This document shows positions 54,580 to 62,604 of a stretch of 64,000 bases of DNA, one piece after another; positions within the stretch are counted from its first letter, which is position 1, and each line of letters begins with the position of its first letter. Both the position numbers and the translations under genes were made by a program. Under the pieces are notes generated by a model that saw only the letters and a list, made by a program, of their open reading frames with translations, made no database searches and had not been told where the DNA came from. Origin of the DNA: Planotetraspora kaengkrachanensis (GTDB lineage: Bacteria > Actinomycetota > Actinomycetes > Streptosporangiales > Streptosporangiaceae). The stretch is taken from NCBI RefSeq assembly GCF_016862895.1, contig NZ_BONV01000008.1, positions 62,001-126,000 on the forward strand, given 5' to 3'.

Positions 54580-56112
54580 ATGAGCCCCGAGATGAAGAAA
54601 CTCCTCCACCTCCTGCAGTCCCAGGTCGGGTACAGCGAGCACGCAGGGGGCTCCACCAAGTTCGGGCACTGGTACGACTCCGTCGAGAACGACGCCGACT
54701 ACACCAGCCAGCCGTGGTGCGACATGTTCCTGTCGTGGGGGGCGCACAAGCTCGGCTACGCCCACTGGTTCGGGCAGTTCGCCTACACGGTCGGCCACGC
54801 ACGGTGGTTCAAGCAGCACCACGCCTGGGGGTCCGTCCCCGTGCCCGGCGCCGTCGTCTTCTTCGACTGGGCGGGGACGGGCACGATCGACGGCATCGAC
54901 CACGTGGGCATCGTCGCCTCGGTCGACGGGAAGAAGATCCACACCATCGAGGGCAACACCGGCGGCGGGGAGGTCCTCGAGCAGGTCCGCGACCAGAGTT
55001 CGGTCGTGGGATACGGGTACCCGGACAAGATCAAGACACGTCAGGACGTGAAGGTCGAGCAGGAGGCGCGAGCCGTCGCCGCCGCGACCGCCCACCAGAC
55101 GATGTCACTGCCTCCGGCCGCCCCCCGGCCCGCCGCGACGCCCTCCCCCGCACCCACGACGCACCACCTGTCGCGCGCGAGCCAGGCGACGTCCGCGCAA
55201 ACCGAACTCTCCGCCGCCCCCGCTCTGAGCACGGACTCCCTGGCGGGCGGCACGCCGGCGACCGTGCAGGCAGAGGTGACAGGCACCGCGCCCGGAACGT
55301 GGACGGCGGCCCACAGCGATCCCGACGCCAAGACGGTGTCCCGGACGACGACGCACACGGGCTCGTTGACGGGGTCGCACACGGTGCCCGCCGCCGTCTA
55401 TGAGCCCGCGTCGACCAGGACCGTCGCCGACTTCCAGCCGCTCCCGAGCATCCCGCCGCAACTCGGCGAAACGGCGGTCATCACCCCGCTGCTCGTCGCG
55501 GTGCTGGCCGCCGCCTACTTCAAGATGCGCCGAGGTTCCGTACGGCATGCGGTGGCCGACGGGGACGCGCAGGCGGTCGTCGACTCACCGGCCCCGAGCC
55601 GTGCACCTGGGCACGGGGAGGCGGGAGAGCCGGGCGGATGGTTCATCCCCGCCCGGACGTACGCCGTCGCCGACCGGGCGAACCTGTCCGCGCGCCCACC
55701 ATGGACGGCCGCGCCCGTGGACCGACCGGCCACGCCACCACCGCCGTCCCAGGAACAGCCTGATCAGAGTGCGACCTCCGACCAGCCTTCGCGCTCCCGA
55801 CCGAGCCTCTACCAGGGCAGCGACGGTCTGGCCGACGCGCTCCAGGCCTTCTGGACCACGAACCTGGGGGACGAGATCCCGGACGGTCCGACCATCCCGA
55901 TCCCGGCCGGCACGCCCGCCCCGGTCGAGCAGCCGGCATCTGCCGGCGAACCCAGGCCGGAGCATCGGGAAGTGCCGCGCGCGCGATGGGCGGACGGGTC
56001 GCCGGCGCCGGCCGAGCGCCCCGCGCCAGAGGCCGAGCGCCCCGCTCCAGAGGAGCGGCCGTCTCCCGTGCCTCCGCGCCGCACCAAGGGCGGGCGTCAC
56101 CGCAAGTCCTGA
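54580..56112 (+). CDS. CHAP-domain amidase/endopeptidase with central membrane segment
   Basis: 510 residues. The CHAP domain occupies about 1-155, with catalytic Cys 47 (QPWCDMFLSWG) and His 108 (GIDHVGIVAS) and the following IEGNT. An Ala/Thr/Ser/Pro-rich region (about 170-285) leads to one membrane segment (ITPLLVAVLAAAYF, about 300-313) with MRR after it. A 195-residue Pro/Glu-rich tail ends in a basic KGGRHRKS. No N-terminal signal peptide is seen, so how the CHAP domain would reach the wall is unclear; the positive-inside rule puts the tail in the cytoplasm. A role in wall remodelling is likely. Confidence 0.82.
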   Translation: MSPEMKKLLHLLQSQVGYSEHAGGSTKFGHWYDSVENDADYTSQPWCDMFLSWGAHKLGYAHWFGQFAYTVGHARWFKQHHAWGSVPVPGAVVFFDWAGTGTIDGIDHVGIVASVDGKKIHTIEGNTGGGEVLEQVRDQSSVVGYGYPDKIKTRQDVKVEQEARAVAAATAHQTMSLPPAAPRPAATPSPAPTTHHLSRASQATSAQTELSAAPALSTDSLAGGTPATVQAEVTGTAPGTWTAAHSDPDAKTVSRTTTHTGSLTGSHTVPAAVYEPASTRTVADFQPLPSIPPQLGETAVITPLLVAVLAAAYFKMRRGSVRHAVADGDAQAVVDSPAPSRAPGHGEAGEPGGWFIPARTYAVADRANLSARPPWTAAPVDRPATPPPPSQEQPDQSATSDQPSRSRPSLYQGSDGLADALQAFWTTNLGDEIPDGPTIPIPAGTPAPVEQPASAGEPRPEHREVPRARWADGSPAPAERPAPEAERPAPEERPSPVPPRRTKGGRHRKS

Positions 56113-56231
56113 CTCCTCTCGCCCCACACGAGCTCTCACCCCACACGAGCTCCCGCCCCACGAGCCGGCCCGTCGTGATCCCCTGTCGCGAGTGGCGCCT
56201 CCCGCGGGCCGACTGGCAGCCTTCCCGGCGG

Positions 56232-57350
56232 TCACAGCTCCCGGGGCAGGCCGGATACGAGGGCGGAGTCTCCCAGGGCGGCGGCGCGCAGGCGAGCCCG
56301 ATGGACCCCCGTGTCCCCGTAGGCGGATGCCAGCGACCACACCCGGGCAAGCCACAACGGCAGGGCCGGCTCCTCGGCGTACCCCGCGGACCCGTAGACG
56401 CGCAACGCCGTCTCCGCGGCCCTCGTCGCAGCTTCGCCCGCGCTCGCCTTGGCGGCGCTGACCACCCGGCCCAGCCCCGACGGCTCGACAGCGCCACGTG
56501 CGACCTGATCCACGACCGCCGCCGCCGTGTAGACGAGCGGCGCGGCGAGATCGATCGCGGTCGCGACGTCGGCGAGCCGCCGCGTGACCGCATGGAAGGC
56601 GGGCGTGGGCAAGCCGGACCGCCTCCTGCTTGCGGCGTGCTCGGCGGAGACCTCCAGCACGTGCCTGGCCAGTCCCACCAGCTGCCCGGCCACCGCGACG
56701 GTCGCCCCCGCCGACGCGAGCGCGGAGGCGGCCATCAGCGAACGGCCGGCCGAAGGACGGGCAGTCGAGAAGCGGTCCGTCGAGGGATGGCCGGTCGACG
56801 GGCGGGCCGTCTCCGCCGGACCGCGCTCTCCCTCCCCGACGGCCACGCTGAACAGGCGGCGCACGGGATCCGCCCCGGCCTGCGGCGTCAGCCGCACCTC
56901 TGCCGCGGGGACGACCTCCGTCTCGCCGTGCCGTTCCAGGACGAGCAGGTCGGCGAGGTCGGCGTCCGGTGCGTGGACCTGGTCACCGAGGCGGGCGGAC
57001 ACGCACAGCTTCCCCGCTGCCAGTTGGCCGAGCAGGTCCCCGTCGCGCACGAGCAGCGGGGCCACGACCGCCGTCTCCACGACCGGGCCGGGCAACGCGG
57101 CCCGGCCGGTCTCCTCGAACGCCAAAATGGAGCCGGCGAGCCCGCGGCCCAGGCCGTCATGCTCCTCCGGCACGAGCATGCCGAAGAACCCCAGGTCCGC
57201 GAGTTGCGGCCACGCGGGGAGCCGCCCCTCCCTTCGCAGGGCACGGCCCGCCTCCCGTACGGCTGCCGCGGGACAGTTCTCCGCGAGCACCTCCCGCACC
57301 GCGAAGGCGAACGCGAGCTGGTCGTCGGGGAAGGGGAAGTTCGTCTCCAC
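56232..57350 (-). CDS. Acyl-CoA dehydrogenase family protein
   Basis: 372 residues from GTG 57350; the longer frame to 57473 lacks coding character. The N-terminal helical domain (FAFAVREVLAENC; LGFFGMLVPEEHDGLGRG) and the C-terminal helical domain (RVYGSAGYAEEPALPLWLARVWSLASAYGDTGVH) fit FAD-dependent acyl-CoA dehydrogenases of the actinobacterial sterol/lipid type. The middle beta domain is short, and a repetitive Ser/Thr/Arg/Pro insert (about 210-235) interrupts it. The usual catalytic Glu is not obvious, as in subunits of heteromeric enzymes. It is alone on its strand. Confidence 0.85.
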   Translation of the reverse strand: METNFPFPDDQLAFAFAVREVLAENCPAAAVREAGRALRREGRLPAWPQLADLGFFGMLVPEEHDGLGRGLAGSILAFEETGRAALPGPVVETAVVAPLLVRDGDLLGQLAAGKLCVSARLGDQVHAPDADLADLLVLERHGETEVVPAAEVRLTPQAGADPVRRLFSVAVGEGERGPAETARPSTGHPSTDRFSTARPSAGRSLMAASALASAGATVAVAGQLVGLARHVLEVSAEHAASRRRSGLPTPAFHAVTRRLADVATAIDLAAPLVYTAAAVVDQVARGAVEPSGLGRVVSAAKASAGEAATRAAETALRVYGSAGYAEEPALPLWLARVWSLASAYGDTGVHRARLRAAALGDSALVSGLPREL

Positions 57351-57540
57351 ACTTCGACATGTACGGCGTGCACGGGGAGCGCGCCATGGCGAAGGCTGCC
57401 AAGGCTGCACCGAGAGCCGGACATCACCCACTAGATGCGGATGAATCGGGATCCGCCTTAACCAACACACCACCGGGAATTATCGACACGACGTTGGGTC
57501 TTGTAGGCGACTGGTGACACACACATCTGAGGGAGACGAC

Positions 57541-57954
57541 ATGTCAGCGATCTACACCGCGGTCGGCACCGCCACCGGACGCGAGGGCCGCGCCCGCACG
57601 AACGACGGCAAGCTCGACCTGCGACTGTCCCGGCCCGTGGAGATGGGCGGCGACGGCGAGGGCACCAACCCCGAGCAGTTGTTCGCCATGGGGTACTCCG
57701 CCTGTTTCGCCAGCGCCCTCTCGCTCGTCGCCAAGCGGATGAAGGTGGACGCATCCGACGCCTCGGTGACCGCCGAGGTGAGCCTCCTCCCCGTGGAAGG
57801 CGGCCGGTTCGGCCTGGGTGTGGTGCTCCGGGTCGAACTGCCCGACGAGCTTCAGGGCGAGGTGGGCACCGAGCTTGTCGAGACGGCTCACCAGGTCTGC
57901 CCCTACTCCAACGCCACGCGCGGCAACATCCCCGTCGATCTCGTCATCGAATAA
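57541..57954 (+). CDS. Organic hydroperoxide resistance protein (Ohr/OsmC family)
   Basis: 137 residues from ATG 57541 with GAGGGAG upstream. The two redox Cys are at 55 (MGYSACFASAL) and 120 (AHQVCPYSNATRGN), Glu 46 is in PEQLF, and an Arg near 17-19 fits the Ohr active site. Ohr reduces organic peroxides using lipoylated partners. No OhrR gene is adjacent; it may be controlled elsewhere. The 190-bp gap before it contains no other gene I can support. Confidence 0.95.
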   Translation: MSAIYTAVGTATGREGRARTNDGKLDLRLSRPVEMGGDGEGTNPEQLFAMGYSACFASALSLVAKRMKVDASDASVTAEVSLLPVEGGRFGLGVVLRVELPDELQGEVGTELVETAHQVCPYSNATRGNIPVDLVIE

Positions 57955-58071
57955 ACACGGAACCGCTTGCGATCACGGCCATCCGGCGTCACATTTCCTG
58001 TGAACGTTCAAGCATTGCGCCGCGTCCTACTCGTACAAGAGGAACGGGTGTGAAGGGGGTGACCGCCGGCC

Positions 58072-60678
58072 GTGGATTCGCCTGTGGTCACTGTGGGCCG
58101 CGCCGACATTCTGGACAAGGTGGTCGCCGCGCTTTCTGAGACGCCGCGGATGGTCCTCATCGGGGGCGAGCCCGGCATCGGGAAGACGCATCTCCTCGGC
58201 GAGGTGATCGGGCGGCTTCCCGACTTCCGCGTGCTGCGCGGCCAGGCCAGGGAGCTCGACGGAGGCCTGGCCTACGCGCCGCTCGCGGGGGCGTTCGCGA
58301 TGCTGGCCGAGGAGGCGCCGAGCGGCCTCGCCGAGCTGTACGGCGCGATCGACGAGGCGGCGCTCGGCCACTCCCCCGTGGCCCCTGCCGTGCTCGCCGC
58401 CCAGCTGCTCGAATCTCTGCCCGGCCGCACGCTGGTCGCCATCGACGATCTTCACCTCGCCGACGCCGACACGCTCAGCGTGCTCCGCCGGCTCCCGCGC
58501 CTTGTCCCGCGCGTGGCCGTCCTGGGCACCGCGCGCCGGCCTCCTGCCCTCGAGGTGGACCTGGCCGTCCGGCTGGAGCCGCTGTCGATGCAGGAGGTGG
58601 CCGGGCTCGTCACCACCGTGCTCGGCCGCACGCCCAGCGAGACCATCGTCAGGCGCGTGCACATGATCAGCCGGGGCAACCCGTGGTTCGCCCAGGAGGC
58701 GGTGCTGAGCCTGGTCCAGGGCGGCGCCGTGTGGTCGGCCGACCCGGGCGCCCGGCGGGGCGCCATCCTGCGCCGCCTGTTCCAGCGCGACCAGGGCGGC
58801 CGTACCCTCGCGAGGGTGCTCGCCGCGTTGTCGCGGACGCGGGAGAGCACCGACCTCGAGCCACTCGCCGAGCTCGCCGGCCTCGGGGCGCGCGAGGCGG
58901 AGCACGCCTTCGACGGCCTCGTCCGCGACGGCGTCGTCACGCGCACCCCCGAGGGTTACGCCCTGGCCCACCCGCTCGTCGCCCAGGCCCTGTACGACGA
59001 CCTCGGAGTGACGGAACGGCGCAGGGTGCACACCCGGATCGCCGAACGCCTGCAGCGGGAGGGGCTGGCCGGGACCCGCCGCGTCCTCGAGTGGGCCGCG
59101 CACGTCGCCGAGGGCGGCTCCCCCGACGAGGCGCTGAAGGCGATGATGCACGCCGCCAAACTCACCCGCTGGACGGCGCCGCTGTCGGCCGCCCACTGGT
59201 ACGGCAGGGCTGCGGAGATCGCCGACGACAAGGGCGACCTGCTGGCCAGGCAGGCGATGTCCTACTGGAAGGGCTCCCGGCCCGCGCTGGCGCTGAACTC
59301 GGGGCAGCGTGCGCTAGCCGTGCTGCCCCCGGGGCGCAGGCACACGCGCACGGCCTGCACCGCCGTCGCGGCCGCCCACGCGATGGGATGGTACGAGGTG
59401 GCCCTGGCCGTGGCCGCACGGCAGCTTCCCCACGCCGACGACCCGACGGCGCTGCTCGCGCAACAGGCGCTGATCAAGGCCGAACTGGGCCATCCGGACG
59501 CCGATCTGGTCCGGCGCGCGCAGGAGGGCCTGCCCGACTGCCCGCCCGAGGATCGCGTCATCGCGGCAGGCTCGCTCGCCATCCGGGCGGTGATCCAGGG
59601 CGACTGGGCGGCGACGCAGAGGTCCGTCGACGACCTCCTCGGATACTCCGCGGCCCTGCCGCCAGGCGCCCGGCTGGCGGCCCTGGAGTCCGCCGCCCAC
59701 GTGATGTCCGTGGCCGGGCTGCGCTCGCGGACCATCGATCTGCTCGCCCAGGCTGAGCAGATCCACCGGGGTCTGGGCTGGCACGACATCGCCGGCCAAT
59801 ACGTGCGGACGATGGCGGTGACGCGGCGGCTCAGCGGCGAATGGGACCAGGCGCTCGACGAGATCGCCGCCGGCGCCGGCGCTATGGCGGAGGCCGGGCT
59901 GCTGGAGAACCTCGGGCTGCTGCGGAACATCCAGCTCGACATCCTGCTCGACCAGGGCAAGACCGACGAGGCGGAGGCCGTCCTGGCCGACCCTCCGCCC
60001 GAGTGCCCCATGCAGACGGGGCTGCGCAGCACGTCACGGGCCAGGCTCGCGCTGCTGCGCGGCGACCGGGCCACGGCGCGGCGCGAGCTGGACAACGCCG
60101 TCGGGTGCGGCATCCCCGACGTGCTCCACCGGGCTCTCGCCGTACAGGTGCTGCTGCACGTGTCGTCGGGCGACGAGGCGTCGGCGCGCGGGGCCGCCGC
60201 GCGGCTCGCGGAACACGCGGCCACCGGGACGCCGCGCGCGCAGCTCGCCGCCGACCTGGCGATGGGCCGCGCGTTCGGCGACCGGGCCCGGGCCGACGCG
60301 GCGCTGGAGAAGGCGCGCGCGGACGGCCTGCCGTTCGAGGAGGCGCAGGCCCGGTTCGTCCTCGGGGTGCTCGGCGACCACATCCAGCTGACCCGGGCTC
60401 ACTCGATCTTCGTCAGACTCGGCGCGACGCCGTGGCAGCGGGCGGCGGAGCGCCGCATGCGCGAGGCCGGGCTCGCCCCCACCGCCGACAGCGGTCTGAC
60501 CCCGAGCGAGCGCCGTGTTATCGCGCTGGTCGCCGACGGCCTCAGCAATCCGCAGATCGCCGAGGAGCTGCACTACAGCCGCAAGACCGTGGAGGTCTAC
60601 CTCACCCGCGTCTACGCGAAGACCGGCCTGCGATCCCGCGTGGAGCTGGCGCTCGCCGTGGAACGCGGGGAGCTCTAG
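58072..60678 (+). CDS. Large ATP-binding LuxR-family regulator (LAL type)
   Basis: 868 residues. An N-terminal AAA/STAND ATPase has Walker A GGEPGIGKTHLL (31-42) and Walker B VAIDDLHLAD (about 124). A long helical TPR-like region fills about 300-790, and a C-terminal LuxR helix-turn-helix (about 805-865) contains SERRVIALVADGLSNPQIA and SRKTVEVYLTRVYAKTG. LAL regulators activate catabolic or antibiotic genes on binding an inducer. GAAGGGGG lies about ten bases before GTG 58072. The next gene, an MBL enzyme, has a palindrome in its promoter and is the likely target. Confidence 0.92.
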   Translation: MDSPVVTVGRADILDKVVAALSETPRMVLIGGEPGIGKTHLLGEVIGRLPDFRVLRGQARELDGGLAYAPLAGAFAMLAEEAPSGLAELYGAIDEAALGHSPVAPAVLAAQLLESLPGRTLVAIDDLHLADADTLSVLRRLPRLVPRVAVLGTARRPPALEVDLAVRLEPLSMQEVAGLVTTVLGRTPSETIVRRVHMISRGNPWFAQEAVLSLVQGGAVWSADPGARRGAILRRLFQRDQGGRTLARVLAALSRTRESTDLEPLAELAGLGAREAEHAFDGLVRDGVVTRTPEGYALAHPLVAQALYDDLGVTERRRVHTRIAERLQREGLAGTRRVLEWAAHVAEGGSPDEALKAMMHAAKLTRWTAPLSAAHWYGRAAEIADDKGDLLARQAMSYWKGSRPALALNSGQRALAVLPPGRRHTRTACTAVAAAHAMGWYEVALAVAARQLPHADDPTALLAQQALIKAELGHPDADLVRRAQEGLPDCPPEDRVIAAGSLAIRAVIQGDWAATQRSVDDLLGYSAALPPGARLAALESAAHVMSVAGLRSRTIDLLAQAEQIHRGLGWHDIAGQYVRTMAVTRRLSGEWDQALDEIAAGAGAMAEAGLLENLGLLRNIQLDILLDQGKTDEAEAVLADPPPECPMQTGLRSTSRARLALLRGDRATARRELDNAVGCGIPDVLHRALAVQVLLHVSSGDEASARGAAARLAEHAATGTPRAQLAADLAMGRAFGDRARADAALEKARADGLPFEEAQARFVLGVLGDHIQLTRAHSIFVRLGATPWQRAAERRMREAGLAPTADSGLTPSERRVIALVADGLSNPQIAEELHYSRKTVEVYLTRVYAKTGLRSRVELALAVERGEL

Positions 60679-60684
60679 GTGTTC

Positions 60685-60698
60685 TAGGGACCTCCCTA
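60685..60698 (+). promoter_or_regulatory. Palindrome TAGGGA-CC-TCCCTA before the MBL gene
   Basis: Perfect six-base arms (60685-60690 and 60693-60698) lie 37 bp upstream of the MBL start, a position suited to an activator next to -35. Its second arm also enters a small stem with GGGAGG (60706-60711). The adjacent LuxR protein is the obvious candidate to bind it. Confidence 0.5.
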
Positions 60699-60735
60699 CT
60701 GCCGTGGGAGGCGAGCGACCGCGAGTATCGAGGAC

Positions 60736-62058
60736 ATGACTTCGCCGATCCTCGAATACGCCGACAAGGTGTGGCGTGGGGTGGTGCGCGCCGACGAGGT
60801 GCCCCTCAGCGTCCTGCGCGCCGCCGGCGCCCAGGAACTGACGCACGGCGTGGCGATGTGGCCCGCGTTCGGCAACGTGTACGCGGTCCGGGGCGACGAG
60901 GGCCTGGCGCTGTTCGACACGGGCAACGCGGTCGACGCGCCGGCCATGTACCAGGCGATCAGGCGGTGGTCGGACCAGCCCATCAAGTACGCGATCTTCT
61001 CGCACGGCCACATGGACCACGTCGCGGGCACCGAGGCGTTCGACGAGGAGGACGGGCCCAGGCCCATCGTCGTCGCCCATGAGGGCATCGCGAGACGGTT
61101 CGCCCGGTACGGCAGGACCGCCGGCTACAACTCGGTGATCGACCAGCGCCAGTTCGGCTTCATCCGGATGAGCTGGCCGACCAATTACCGGGTGCCCGAC
61201 CTGACCTACCAGAACCGGATGAACCTGTCGCTGGGCGACGTCACCTTCCAGTTGCGGCACGCCCGCGGCGAGACCGACGACGCGACCTGGGCCTTCCTGC
61301 CCGAACGCGGCGTCCTGCTCACCGGCGACCTGTTCGTGTGGGTGGCGCCCAGCGCGGGCGGCCCGCAGAAGGTGCAGCGCTACCCCGACGAGTGGGCCGT
61401 CGCGCTGCGCAAGATGGCCACCATGAACGCCGAGCTGCTGCTCCCCGGGCACGGACTGCCGATCGCGGGGGCCGATCGGGTGCGGCAGGCGCTCGTCGAC
61501 ACCGCCGACTACCTCGACAGCCTGGTCGAGCAGACACTCGACCTGATGAACGCCGGCGTCCGTCTGGACGAGATCCTGCACACCGTCAAGCCGCCGCGGG
61601 AGCTCGCCGACCGGGTCTATCTCAAACCGTTCTACGACGAGCCGGAGTTCATCGTCCGCAACATCTGGCGCCTGCACGGCGGATGGCACGACGGCAACCC
61701 CGCCCATCTCAAGCCGGCGCCGGACGCGGTGTTCGCCAAGGCCGTCGCCGAGCTGGCCTCGGGCGCGGCCTCGCTCGCCGGGCGGGCCATCGTGGCGGCG
61801 GCCGACGGTGACCTGCGGCTCGCGTCCCAGCTCGCGGAGCTCGCCGCGCAGGCCGACCCCGAGGACCACAAGGTGCACGAGATCAGGGCACGCGTCTACG
61901 CCCTTCGTGTGCAGAACGAGACGGGTGCGCTGGCGCGCGGCATCTTCGCCTGGGCGGCGGCCGAGTCCCGAAGCAAGATCACTGGCCTGGACATCCTCGA
62001 CGTGTACCACGAGGTGGCCGGCGGCCAGATGTGGTGGATACCGGGCGCTGCCCGGTGA
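60736..62058 (+). CDS. Metallo-beta-lactamase-fold hydrolase, alkylsulfatase-like
   Basis: 440 residues. The zinc motif is SHGHMDHVAGT (His 90, His 92, Asp 94, His 95), followed by RGETDDATWAFLPERGVLLTGDLFVW and LLLPGHGLPI. The C-terminal part (LDSLVEQTLDLMNAGVRLDEILH; WRLHGGWHDGNPAHLKP) matches the dimerisation domain of class III alkylsulfatases. A sulfate ester or similar hydrolysis is therefore likely. There is no signal peptide. It probably forms a unit with the LuxR gene 58 bases upstream. Confidence 0.88.
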   Translation: MTSPILEYADKVWRGVVRADEVPLSVLRAAGAQELTHGVAMWPAFGNVYAVRGDEGLALFDTGNAVDAPAMYQAIRRWSDQPIKYAIFSHGHMDHVAGTEAFDEEDGPRPIVVAHEGIARRFARYGRTAGYNSVIDQRQFGFIRMSWPTNYRVPDLTYQNRMNLSLGDVTFQLRHARGETDDATWAFLPERGVLLTGDLFVWVAPSAGGPQKVQRYPDEWAVALRKMATMNAELLLPGHGLPIAGADRVRQALVDTADYLDSLVEQTLDLMNAGVRLDEILHTVKPPRELADRVYLKPFYDEPEFIVRNIWRLHGGWHDGNPAHLKPAPDAVFAKAVAELASGAASLAGRAIVAAADGDLRLASQLAELAAQADPEDHKVHEIRARVYALRVQNETGALARGIFAWAAAESRSKITGLDILDVYHEVAGGQMWWIPGAAR

Positions 62059-62124
62059 CCCTGCCAGGCGGGCGTGCGGAGGGGTCACGCCCGCCCCGCA
62101 GGTCTTCTCCACCCCCCACTCGCC

Positions 62125-62346
62125 GTGATCATGCACACATTCGGTGACATGCCCACCGACCTGCACTCTCTTTGTTTGTGATCATGCACAGGTTCGTGCA
62201 ATCCCCGCGCGACCAGTGCATTCACTGGTCGTGATCATGCGCACATTCGGTGACGTGCCCGCCGACCTGCAGATCGCTCGTTCGTGATCATGCACAGGTT
62301 CGGCGCGACACCACTCGACCTGCGCGTACGCCTACGGTGATCATGC
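62125..62346 (+). repeat. 53-bp repeat array C (four full units and a terminal motif)
   Basis: GTGATCATGCAC (or GTGATCATGCGC) begins at 62125, 62178, 62231 and 62284, and the end variant GTGATCATGCA-G at 62337, exactly 53 bp apart each time. TTCG at offset 16 is invariant; ACCTGC at offset 35 appears in three of four units. All four full units read as 18 codons from GTG to the TGA inside the next unit (VIMHTF, VIMHRF, VIMRTF and VIMHRF starts). Unit 2 ends in a perfect hairpin, GACCAGTG (62211-62218) with CACTGGTC (62223-62230). Confidence 0.93.
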
Positions 62347-62407
62347 AGTTGAGCAGACGTCCACACCCCCGCCGGCACAACCGCCTCTCGCACGACGAGC
62401 AAACACT

Positions 62408-62576
62408 GCATGATCACGAAATGGATCCAGCCAGGCCAGGACCCGAGTCTCCGAAAGAGTGCATGATCACGCCTCGCAGAGAACCAGGTCAACGGGGACC
62501 TCTCCGAACTCGTGCATGATCACCAACAAAGAAGGGACAGCTCGCAGCGCAGGCCGCCGAACCTGTGCATGATCAC
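62408..62576 (-). repeat. 53-bp repeat array D, inverted (three full units and a terminal motif)
   Basis: On the minus strand the 12-mer starts at 62576, 62523 and 62470, with the end variant GTGATCATGCA-G at 62417; all spacings are 53. TTCG is kept in all three units; the ACCTGC block is more degenerate (AGCTGT, ACCTGG, GCCTGG). All three read as 18-codon frames closing on the next TGA. Arrays C and D point at each other across about 60 bp of unrelated sequence and fill the gap before the HipA-like gene, whose start is 29 bp from the first D unit. Confidence 0.92.
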
Positions 62577-62604
62577 ACCAAGGTGGGGGCGGTAGCCTCG
62601 TCTC

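Noticed and set aside
62125-62576. Arrays C and D as CRISPR arrays
   Set aside because: The repeat is only a 12-mer plus short blocks, a second conserved block lies inside the would-be spacers, there is no leader or cas gene nearby, and an array lies within an operon.
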